Assembly (NCBI RefSeq): GCF_003590095.1
Contig: NC_039486.1
Location: 1,798,001 to 1,862,000, forward strand
Length of the DNA: 64,000 nucleotides
From: Trichoplusia ni
Taxonomy: Eukaryota; Arthropoda; Insecta; Lepidoptera; Noctuidae
Direction of reading: 5' to 3'
Below the pieces are notes generated by a model, which made no database searches, was not told the DNA's origin, and saw only the letters and a program-made list of their open reading frames with translations. Below, piece after piece: positions 52,976 through 62,900 of this stretch. Numbering within the stretch: position 1 is the stretch's first letter; the number at the start of each line of letters is the position of its first letter. The translations under genes and the position numbers were made by a program.

Positions 52976-53716
52976 TCAACCAAAGTTAAAATTGAATGGT
53001 ATGTTAGGCCAATACATAGGCTTCTCACGATCACAGAAGCTTATGAACTGAGATCTTAACGATGATTCTAATGCAGCAATTCTATCGCTGCCATCTCCAT
53101 ACAGTCTTTGCAGTTTATCATGAGGATTCTCTGCATCTGCTACGGGTAAAGCCTCCATGTCTTTTATATTCTTGTCTTCAACATTCTGTTCAGCTTTTAA
53201 CTTCTCCCTCTCACGTTTCGCGTCGTCCCTGAACTTCTTATTTTCTCTCAGAAACTGTATAAACTCTTCACTCACTTCAAAGTCTCCTTCTTCGTCTACT
53301 TCTTGGGTTTCTTCCTGTTCCAATTCATTCTCTGATTCGTTACTAGCTAATTCTTCAGTCTCCTCATTGTCTGAACACGAGATTGGCGTATTATCTTCTC
53401 GTGATAACAAGTTTCCACAATTTTCACGTATAATATCGTGTAATAACTTATTTTCGTATTCCAATGCTATCGCTTTGGACTTCCAGTAAGCAACTTGATG
53501 TTTTAATTGCCATGTTGCAGCGAAAGTAAAGTTCTCAGCCCACGAAGACATAGTTATTGGTGGAGATCGCACGTTCTTCTTCTTAATCAGATCTCTCTTT
53601 ACTCCTTGGCCTTTTTGTTTATTTTTACGCTTCGACTTCTTTTGACGTTTACGACGTGAATTATTTTGCGATACTGTGCTATTATTTTGGTGGTTGTCGG
53701 GTGTTTTGGGAAACAT
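52976..53716 (-). CDS. Gemin8: Gem-associated protein 8 (Gemin8)
   Basis: A 246-residue protein in one exon, close to the vertebrate length of about 242. Gemin8 is a member of the SMN complex and helps load Sm proteins on spliceosomal snRNAs in the cytoplasm and Cajal bodies. Seen: a lysine/arginine-rich N-terminal stretch (residues 21-48); the conserved block SSWAENFTFAATWQLKHQVA (57-76) continuing through YWKSKAIALEYEN; an acidic stretch (114-146); FEVSEEFIQFL (146-156); and the signature C-terminus RLYGDGSDRIAALES (204-218) with CDREKPMYWPNIPFNF (228-243). The ATG at 53716 is the first in frame and gives a full-length family member. A CCAAT sequence lies on the minus strand about 75 nt upstream (near 53791). 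It is head-to-head with the zinc-finger gene at 54878. I am confident of the family; no intron is needed. Confidence 0.93.
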   Translation of the reverse strand: MFPKTPDNHQNNSTVSQNNSRRKRQKKSKRKNKQKGQGVKRDLIKKKNVRSPPITMSSWAENFTFAATWQLKHQVAYWKSKAIALEYENKLLHDIIRENCGNLLSREDNTPISCSDNEETEELASNESENELEQEETQEVDEEGDFEVSEEFIQFLRENKKFRDDAKREREKLKAEQNVEDKNIKDMEALPVADAENPHDKLQRLYGDGSDRIAALESSLRSQFISFCDREKPMYWPNIPFNFNFG

Positions 53717-54365
53717 TTTTGTTATTTCACCTCACATAATTTTTATTGCAACATTTAACGTCAAATTTGACAACTTTGAAGGAAAATCTATTGGTTAATG
53801 TCAGTGAAACGTTTTGTTAGTCAAAGTCAAAGTATTTTAACGCGTTGATTAAGCAGGTTGCTACGCACTTTAAAGCTTTAAATTGATAAAATCTTATTTT
53901 TTTCATTTATTATTTATTTATTTATTTATTAAACTGTTTACATTATAGTTATTTGTTTTTGAAGAGATACTTCTTCACAGGCGCGAAAAAAATTATGGTA
54001 GTAAATTTTTCGATGGGGAGTGGGGGTCAAGAGGGTCAAGAGACAATCAACCACACGGGAGAAAGCTGCCCGCTAAACCGCTCATGATTAAGTCTTATTT
54101 ATTTTTTCAAATTTAAACTGTGTGACAGTGTTAACTATCCTTTCCCAGTCCTTTTATAATTTTATTGCAATGAATTATTCTTTGCATGCAATTTAAAACG
54201 TTTTTTAATGATGCCAAAGAAGTATACATTTTCATGCGCGTACAAATATATTGTACTTACTCGCTCCTTTTACTTAGGTGAGTTACGGTGCAAGGTGAAG
54301 TTTTATTAACCTAAGCTCACGTCGTAGTTACTTAACTTTTTATCGCCTTGGTAAAATATGCATAA
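53717..54365. other. Divergent intergenic region, left part
   Basis: It holds the presumed Gemin8 promoter (CCAAT on the minus strand near 53791) and a TTTA microsatellite at about 53905-53931, followed by an unremarkable, slightly GC-richer stretch. No coding is seen. Confidence 0.5.
53905..53931. repeat. (TTTA)n microsatellite
   Basis: Tetranucleotide tract, slightly interrupted at its left end. Confidence 0.8.
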
Positions 54366-54549
54366 CTAGATGTTGCCCGCGGGCCCATCCGCTACAAATC
54401 GAAAATGATCCAACGGGAACATAAAACCTATGTTAATCCTAGTTATAAACTATCAGTTCAGTGGTTTTGCGTGAAACCAACGTACATCAATACATCGGTT
54501 GATCCATGCATCCAACAAACAAACTTTCGCGTTTATAATATTAGTACGA
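54366..54549 (-). mobile_element. 184-bp non-autonomous Helitron
   Basis: Read on the minus strand it begins TCGTACTAATATTATAAACG after a host A and ends CATCTAG before a host T, the A/T target pattern of Helitrons. A palindrome, GCCCGCGGGC, sits 5 nt before CTAG, in the place of the Helitron 3' hairpin. There is no terminal inverted repeat and no target duplication, also as expected. The internal CACGCAAAACCACTGAAC block is shared with the copy at 5101. It sits between two divergent genes, about 330 bp from the zinc-finger ATG. Confidence 0.82.
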
Positions 54550-54877
54550 TTATCTGAGAAGTTCATGTGACAAGGGATATTTTACCAAGTTCAAATGTTT
54601 TATTAGTAGGTGTTTAGTAAAGAAACTTGTTAAGTTAACTTGTTTATGGATTTTGACTAAATATTTTTTTCTAGCCTAGCGATGGTCTTATAATATAATG
54701 GAAACGTTTTATTTATCAAACTTTCTTTAGCACGCGTAACGAAACGTATAGAATCACAGCAAAAAATGTCAATATTGACAATACAATACAAATGGGCTAG
54801 CATTTTACATTATTTATGAATTAGATTAAGAATAAAGTTACTTGAAACTATAAGAAATATACTCGAATTATTTTACA

Positions 54878-56158
54878 ATGGATTACAAGGATCGTTGCCG
54901 AACTTGCTTAGGCAGCGAGAAAGAAATGAGGCATATACACACGAGAATAAGAATTGCGGGCGATGATGTACGCCTTTCAGATATCTTGGAGACTTTTTAC
55001 AACTACAAGGTATTTATTAAATATTGTAACTTTATTTCTAACAGTGTATGGAGAAACTGATGGCTAGAAAAGGTACACAGACTTTGAAAGTTGTTTGTCA
55101 AAGAGTTCATGTGTTGTCTCAGCTTTTTTGGGTGTTGTAATTAACATTTTTCATTAGCTTATTGTATGTTTGCATTTTAATTGCAGGCCACTCCAGACCC
55201 AAGTTTTCCAGACAACATATGCATCAATTGTGTTCACCAGCTTACAGTTACATATTCCTTCAAGTACATCATAGAATCTAGTTCAAAAACACTCATGGAC
55301 AACCTCAACCTCCTTGAATCGACCAGTGACAACTATGACTGCAACTATGAATCTGATGACCAAAAACCTAGAAGCCATATAAATGTGAAAAGAAGAGAAA
55401 TTAAAAAGTTACAACAAAATGTTGATGATGAAATGCAATTATTGTTCTGTGTTGAATGTAAAGCCGAATTTCAATCTGTAAAACAACTGAATGAACATTG
55501 TACAGAGAATCATCCAACTAAATCAGACATTGGGAGAGATTGCAAGTACTGTAATGAAAAATTTGATGACTTCAGATCACTGGTCTTACACAGAAAGTTA
55601 CATTTAAGACCTTACCTATGCGAAAATTGCTGGGAAGGCTTCTACAGTAAGGATGAGCTGAACACACATTCCTGCCAGCCTAATAACAAGGCAAAAAATA
55701 AATCAGATAAGGATTTACGTCAGTGCGACCAGTGTGGAAAATCATATCCTCCTGGTTATATAAGAATACATATGTTGACACATAGCAATGATCGTCCATA
55801 CAGCTGTAAGTTTTGTCCAAAGAAGTTCAAGGTGCCTGGAGGTTTACATTCCCATGTTCTATGGAATCATAAAAGGACTAGAAATCACAAGTGTGAGGTG
55901 TGCAATGCTACCTTTATCTCTTCAAGTTCAAGAAGTTCTCATATACGTAAAAACCATTTAAAAGAAAAGAAATATGGGTGTGACAGTTGTGGGAAAAGGT
56001 TCTTCTCAAAGTCTGAATTACAAAGACATTCTCTTACTCATACTGGTGTTAAGAATTTCCATTGCCACTTATGTGATAAGTCCTACCAAACTAGATACGG
56101 CCTAAATGTACATTTGAAGTCTCATTCTCAAATGAATATGAATGTATTGAATTTGTGA
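54878..56158 (+). CDS. ZAD and C2H2 zinc-finger transcription factor, two exons
   Basis: Exons 54878-55009 and 55187-56158 join in phase 0 (AAG/GTATTT donor, TTTTAATTGCAG acceptor) to give 367 residues. The N-terminal ZAD (zinc-finger associated domain, an insect-expanded dimerisation module) has its four zinc ligands C7, C10, C56 and C59 divided between the exons, which supports the join. After a linker come eight C2H2-type fingers at about 132-153, 163-183, 189-207, 224-243, 251-272, 280-301, 309-329 and 337-357. Finger 3 has the ligand set C-C-H-C and a short tip. Fingers 7 and 8 are joined by a TGEKP-like linker (TGVKN). The start is the only early ATG, in ACAATGG context. It is presumably a nuclear DNA-binding protein. 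The ZAD family is lineage-specific, so I give no symbol or target. Confidence 0.92.
55010..55186 (+). other. Intron of the ZAD zinc-finger gene
   Basis: A 177-nt GT-AG intron. The donor is GTATTT, weaker than consensus, and the acceptor has a T-rich tract. Reading through from exon 1 meets a stop at 55058-55060, so retention would give a truncated ZAD. Confidence 0.85.
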
Positions 56159-56345
56159 ACTAAGTGCAATTTGTTACTGAAATTGATCTCATTTTTTTTA
56201 GAGTATTTATTCATGAGTTTATAGATGATTATAGTTTTGGATGGTATTGTTGCATTTTACTTTGGTCTCCTTGAGTAGCCAGTTTCACCATTACAAATAG
56301 GCTTTCGATGAAAATATACGCGTATTATTGCATAGACATCATTCA
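56159..56345 (+). other. 3' UTR of the zinc-finger gene, probable
   Basis: AT-rich and without open frames. There is no AATAAA close to the stop. The first is at 56553, beyond the SINE, with another at 56708. Confidence 0.4.
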
Positions 56346-56552
56346 TTCCCACAACGCCATCTATTCTCAAACTACTAGTATTATGAGTACTAACTAGACC
56401 ACTGATAAACATACTTAAATATATATATTTTTTTAAATTACACCCAGACTCGGAACAAATTATCATGCTCATCACAAGAACATTTATTGTGGGTGGGAAT
56501 CGAACCCACAATGTCACCCCAAATCAGGAAAACTAACCATTAGACCAATATG
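56346..56552 (-). mobile_element. tRNA-derived SINE, copy 2
   Basis: On the minus strand: box A TAATGGTTAG (56533-56542), box B GGTTCGATTCC (56496-56506), then a body ending in AGATGGCGTTGTGGG. It matches the SINE at 39841-40067 in head, body block and tail. It lies just downstream of the zinc-finger stop codon and ends next to a perfect hairpin. Confidence 0.75.
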
Positions 56553-56558
56553 AATAAA
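56553..56558 (+). terminator. Candidate poly(A) signal of the zinc-finger gene
   Basis: AATAAA lies 395 nt after the stop codon, at the junction of the SINE and a long hairpin. If used, the antisense SINE is part of the 3' UTR. An alternative AATAAA is at 56708-56713. Confidence 0.3.
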
Positions 56559-56623
56559 AAACTCGAAGGTCCTTCTTAAAGCTTCCTGACAGTGAAGCTT
56601 TAAGAAGGACCTTCGAGTTTTTT
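56556..56623. repeat. Perfect 30-bp inverted repeat with 8-nt loop
   Basis: Positions 56556-56585 are exactly reverse-complemented at 56594-56623, around the loop CTGACAGT. The stem contains CTCGAAGGTCCTTCTTAAAG. It abuts the tRNA-like head of the SINE at 56346-56552. See the findings for possible origins. Confidence 0.95.
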
Positions 56624-59600
56624 CCGGACATTTTTAATTTGAAATGGAAATAGAGGTTCACTTGGATTTAGTAAAAGAAGAGCAATTTGTGCAGGTACAG
56701 AAACTTTAATAAAATTATGATTACAATTTACCATTTAAATAGAAAATTAATTATATTCGAAACAATCAATAATTTGAAACGAAACAGCAAACTGATGCAC
56801 TTACAATAACTTACTGCATATAATTTGTCTTTAAAACAAAAATTGTTTAAGAATATAACAGGCATATAAGTTTGATAACCCTACGATTCAAAGTTTTGAC
56901 TCCTATTCGAATTTGTAAAGCACCAAGAATAAGGCAAGGCTGAGTCTGACGAAAAAAATATTTACCCGTCAATAAGGGTTGTCACTCACCTCATACTTCT
57001 TGAAAAAAAATACGAAATTTATGATGGTATGGTTTGAATACTACACAATCAAGGAAAAGTGTATATTCCAAAATGGGAAATTTTAAATAGCAATTATGTC
57101 TCTGTCCCTTGTCAGTTGCAAGTTTAATAAAATTCTTTTAGAGATAATACTTTCTCGCGTCATATTAAAAAATAATAAAACATATTTCGTAGCCCATATG
57201 GCCGTAAAACATTTTCCAACAGACAATTTACTGCGAGGTTTACTCTCCTGTAAAGCATAACCCTTTAAATTATATAAAGTTCTAACATTTAATATAATTC
57301 TGATGTATATAATGAGATATACAGTATTTTATATCAATATTGCTTCAGTGCTAATCACAGCTAATGTAGAGCAGAACCTGCCAATAGGAACTAAGATATA
57401 TGACGTCATTCATAATTGACCCATTAAACCCATTTTGATATTTTGGCAACCCTAAATACTTGTCTATTCTATTTCTAGCTCACTAATTATTTTTCTATTG
57501 TTATAATTGATTTAGTACGTCATATTTATCTACATAAGTCTATGTATTAAATCTGTTAATACAATTTAACAATGGCACTATCCAATATTTACAATACAAT
57601 GGTGGGCAAAACAATAAGGATAAGATATAATCAAGTAGGAGAAAAACAAAAACTACCAAACATGACCTTTCCTAGTGTTTTATGAAATCGAATCATCCGT
57701 CCTTATAAGGGTAGTTTTAATTTTGAATGGAATGGTAATCTAAAAAAGATAGCTTATCTATACAAATCTTTCGCTTCACCATTTTAATTTTCTAAAGATT
57801 GTTTCTTCTATTTTCCGCTTCAAAAACAATACGGACAACTATGTCCAGTCTTCACTAAACGCATAAACGAACATCACTTCGAATAGGAGTCAAATCGACA
57901 GTTTTTTAAAGCGTGTATTTATAAAAATATAAAAAATATCACTCTATGTACGGTGGGACCACCGACAATGCAATATGTACATACTTTTCTTAGGCGAGCA
58001 ATGCCCAAACAGTTTTTGTTACTATAGATATCTGAATTCCGTTATATTCGAGTGTACCCTGAAATAGAAAAATACATTTTAATATTTCGTCAATCAGTGA
58101 TGGCAATACTGAGTTTCTAACGTGTTGCCACATGCGAATGCTTATATTTGTGCTTATATATAGATTAGCGAATACAAACATAATATTTACATGAGGTTAA
58201 AATATTTATAATATAGATTTCTAATAACAATTTTACAAGGCTAAGTTATGAACCTCAGACCAAGTTTATTCAAAGTGCAAATGTTTCAGTTTTTGTTAAC
58301 TCATGAAGAGGAAAGTTACCAGTGCAAGGTGACCAAGTGCGGTTATAACAATAACACCAACAACGATAGTTGTTATATAATTAAATTAAAATGTCAAATG
58401 TATTAGAAGAAGTTTGTATGTGATTTTAAAAGGATATCTACGAATATGGTCAATGTTTGGTCCTTTATACAGGGTGGTAAGGAAGTCCCTTACATGCGAG
58501 GATTTTATTTACGATCGCCTAATTTTTATACATTCTAAAATAGACAAGGGGCTTTGGAAACTAAAGACTGCACTTTGGGTCTTGGAGACTTGTGTTATCT
58601 CGTCTTAAAACGAGTTGAAAACGTTATTCGAACTCTTTAGTATCAGATTTACTAAGTCTGAATTTACTTGTGACAAAAGAAGTATTATTTTCCAATACTG
58701 GATATTCTAAAGAGAGCTACGGTTATTATTACAATAATGAGTTCTTAAATAAGAAATTTAAAACTTTCAAAGACAATATTTAATTTCTAATTACAGCAAA
58801 TTAAATTATAAATGAATTAAGCTCTAATTGGGTGAATATTTTAATCAAATTTTTGAGTAATATTTGATACAAAATTCAAATTTTGATTCAAATGCAATGG
58901 CACTAGTAATTCATTAAATAAATATGTCTGTTCTATTTATTATGCATGAATGTATGTTAGCAAGCTTCATATATATAATCTAAATAACCGTGTCGGGTTG
59001 CAAAAGAATTCAAAGCTTAGACAAGAAATTGAAAGCACATAAAAGGAACTAATTTTGACCTTAAATGCAGTTCTATATGGTAGGTTTTTGTTTGATATTA
59101 GTAGCACTACCCTATCTCACTCGTCATTTAGAAAAGTACTTTTTATTTTATAATCATTTTTGTCAATAATTTCGTTTGAATAAATAATTGACTGTGGAGT
59201 ATTTAATGTTTTTGAATGAAGATTTTAAACTTTATACGATTTAAGGTGAAGTAATATCAAAAATGCTGATACTATTAAAGTACAACAGACAACAACACAA
59301 AATGCTTTCAAAAGCAAAAATATATGTTTAACTAAGACTAATACATTCGTCGTTCTGGTATCTACTCAATTTCAACTACCATGCTCTAAAAGTTCTCTAA
59401 AAAAACAAAAAGCAACAACCTAATGAGCTTATTACACTATCCTTTTCTAATTCACTCGCACCTGATATTCACGAGTCAGCCATCTTGCTAAATGTAGAAG
59501 GATCTTATACCACCAATGAGACCAATTTAGGAAAATTATACGTAAAGTGATCAAACCACACCTGGTAGCATCAAATCGTAATGAATGAATCAATGCTTCT

Positions 59601-59822
59601 ATCCTTATCTGTTACATAGAAACGCCATTTACTAGACAGAGAAAGGTGGGAGTGCGACCGCAATGGTGACCGAAACCAAGAAGCTCTTTCTCAGTTAAGC
59701 AAATGACGGTTTTTAGTGTTAGAAAAGGATAGAAGTAGGTACATGAAAATGCGATCTTTGCTGCCAGATGAAACTCGACCTTCAATCATTCTAAATGCTA
59801 ACAAATGCTTAAACAGCCACGT
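56624..59822. other. Intergenic; nothing recognised
   Basis: AT-rich sequence between two converging genes. No open frame shows a known domain, and no tandem array or transposon end was found. The right part must contain the TBC1D15-like 3' end. Confidence 0.5.
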
Positions 59823-59828
59823 TTTAAT
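59823..59828 (-). terminator. Candidate poly(A) signal of the TBC1D15-like gene
   Basis: ATTAAA on the minus strand, 112 nt after the stop, is followed by a T-rich stretch. Confidence 0.35.
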
Positions 59829-59939
59829 TGAGACCAAACCAAGAAGTCAAGGTAAGTGTAATAAGCACTAGAAAATCATCATCAAACCGCAAGCCTTCAA
59901 GGTCACAACCCGACATTTAACATATAATCACCGGCGTGC

Positions 59940-62900
59940 CTAAAAATTCATATCTAAGCCTATCTGATACATAACTTCGTCCATATCTTGTCCAAACATG
60001 TTCCTTTCGTTCCTGTCCGTACCATTTTCCACCTTGGATGTCGAGGCCTGTTCGCTCTCTGAGTGGGTTGATGTGGATATGTTTAAGGTGGGCAAGCCCA
60101 GTATGACTCGGATCTGGTCTGTTAGGTGCGGGGCTGAGACCACTTGGTGGTATATCCCCTCTGCAGTACTGAGTATTTTGTCGACGTCCAGGCACATGGA
60201 TAAGTCGTTTACGTGCTGGAATGGAGGAAGGACAATTATGTAGAAAATCATACCATGGAAAAGAGTTTTAAGAGGTTTTTTTTTAGAGGAAAAACAATGT
60301 AGAGAAATACTCACTTTCAATATCTCAGTAAAACCATAGTCTTTACTGATAAGAATATCTTTTTCGGCATCAAGAATGGCAACACATATCAATAAATGGA
60401 AATTTGCACATGGCAATTCCGTCCATAATACTTCCCAAAGTCTGAAAAATAGAAAATTATTACAAAATATGGAGTACCTGATTATGTTATAAAAGGCCAA
60501 AAATGTCAAAGGCTTTAGGATTTTATTTAGGCTAGGCTATTATTATAAACTTTGGGTGCTAGTCCTTCATATAAGAATCGGGCCTATCTTGGCAGGCCGG
60601 GAGTCAAATCTCTGATTCACCTGTCAAACAAATTCTAGCAGACATTCCTGCCAGCTCCCACTATGTTTTTTTTCTTCGTCGATTATTTGGGATATCAAAA
60701 AAGTATTACTAAAGTTATCCGACATTTTTATCCTCAATATACTGCAATCGCAACGACCCCACATTTTAGGTTTAACTACATAATTACATACCTCATAATA
60801 TCTCTATAGGAGAACTCCCGCTTGAACCAGACGAGCAGCCACCGGAAGCAGAAGTACATGTTCCCGGAGTCCTTCTGCGCGAGGTGTTGCGCCAGCTCGG
60901 GGCTCGCGAACAGCAGCAGCTGCTGCAGCTGGACCAGCTGCAGCTTCATGCCCGCCTGATCCATGTCGAAGTTCGACGCCTGGGGAGTTAAAAAAAAGCC
61001 TAAGACGGAAGCGAGTCATTTTTTATTAAAATTAGCGTAAAATATACAGGGTCAATGATATAATAAAGGTATCGGGTCGAGTCTGGCTAGCACAAAGCCG
61101 TAGAAATTGACACGAGAAATAGAAGGCCTATGCTCAGCAGTGGGAGGTCAAAGGCTGTGGAAAATGTGAAGGGTTCTAAATTCGACCGTATTTTTCTGTT
61201 TGCTTCTGTTCTGTTTTCTGTAACTCAGAACTTTGGACTAGATGAACCGATTTAGTTGACTCTTTCTTTATTTACCGTGAAAAGCTATCATTTGGTCCCA
61301 TAAAAACGCCATCAAGATAGGATCAATAGTTTTTATTACAAAAAAATGTTATAATTTTTTCCACATCTGGTCTTTGATTTTTTTAAATAATTCTTTCCTC
61401 TTTCCTTCTTTAACGACAACGCTAATGTTACAACTCTTCAAACAAGAAATCACAGAAAAGGAATCTACACCCACCCAAAGAACAAAACATACTCACAATC
61501 TTATCCATGAATCCTACAAAGCACCAGAAGCTATCGACCTCGTTGCCTAGCAACAGCAACAATGGCGCCAGTATATCCGACATGCCCTGTACGTAGCCTA
61601 AATCGAAGTTGTACATGACGTAGGTCATGAGGATGTCTTGAAGGATCACTAAGTTAGGGTTGTTGTCGCCCGCGTAGAACGGGTGCGTCCTGTCTGTTCG
61701 GTTCACGTCTTTCTCAACTAGACTCTTCCTGTCACGGTATTCTGAAAACCTGTGGATTTAGAGATTAATAATAGTGCGTTTTAAGGAACTTAATTTGTCG
61801 AAGTATAGGTATGTTTGAATACCTTGGGAAAAGCTGATTCTGTAACTTAATTTCTAATAAAATGATAAAATATAAAAAGAATAGAAAGCCAATCGTCGTC
61901 CCAAGAAAAGTATGCCAGTGTAAAAAATGTTTTTCTATGTATTTATTCTGGATCATCTTCCAAACGACGGGAGGAATTCTGTTAATTCAGGCCAGACTTA
62001 TTCCTATCAGCCTATACACAAAATTGCTTGATCGTATTAGGAAGGAAAAATTACTTTGATGAAAACATTATATCGTTACAAAAAAAGACTCCGCTAGTGT
62101 TCACCAACCAGTCTCAGTGTGACTGACCTTGCTTCCTGCCCCTCAGTCATGGACCTCCACTGCAGCTTCATGGAGAAATATTCTTCTGTTCTCTTCTTGG
62201 TCAGAGCTCTGAGCTCTGCATGCGTCATGTGCCACGGATGGTAGTCTAGCAGATACTTCCATACTGATTGTCGTATTGAATGGGCTACACCCTGTTGAAA
62301 CGAAATTAGCTTCGTAAGTATTTTTGTGCAGTCCGATTTGCGAAAAAAAGACTAGCGATAAAACATTTTTTTTTTGACCTGGAATGTGAACTACTCTTTC
62401 AAGAAAGAACAACGAGAAGACATTCTTTTGGAAATGAACTCCATTCCTTAAGGGCTTAGACCTTTTTACTTGAAGGCTGATCAGTTATGTGAATCTATTG
62501 TAAAGTCAGCCCAGCAGAACTGATTAACCACAAGTCATTGCACTTAACATAAGACATAATTTGTACTTTTGTCGTTATGGTATAGAATAAAGAATATTCT
62601 ACTCTATTTTCTATTTTGACCAGCTTTCCAAGACCTGGGTTAATTATTACTTGTCAAAACTCACCCCTCTAAATATCAACTGTTTGACTCCCTCGACTTC
62701 TGTGACTCGGCCTTCTGTGTCTTGCAATCCGTCCCACTTTTCTGTGGATAGGGGGGTGCCTCTGTAACAAATACACCCAAGATATAATTTCCCTACTCGA
62801 ACTGGTGTACTTCAGATAAGAATAGATTATAAATTGAACTGAACTGTATTAAAACAATAGAGTTAGTTTCTGGCAGTGGAAGACCAGGCCAAAGAAACGA

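Noticed and set aside
53157..53489. 110-codon plus-strand frame, serine and phenylalanine rich
   Set aside because: Antisense shadow of the acidic region of Gemin8.
59940..60509. Single 189-codon exon
   Set aside because: The frame is open across two introns by chance. Family alignment and good splice signals require exons 60441-60315 and 60215-59940.
60804..61019. Alternative minus-strand frame over a Rab-GAP exon
   Set aside because: It is alanine-rich and out of frame with the conserved FRWLLVWFKREFS block.
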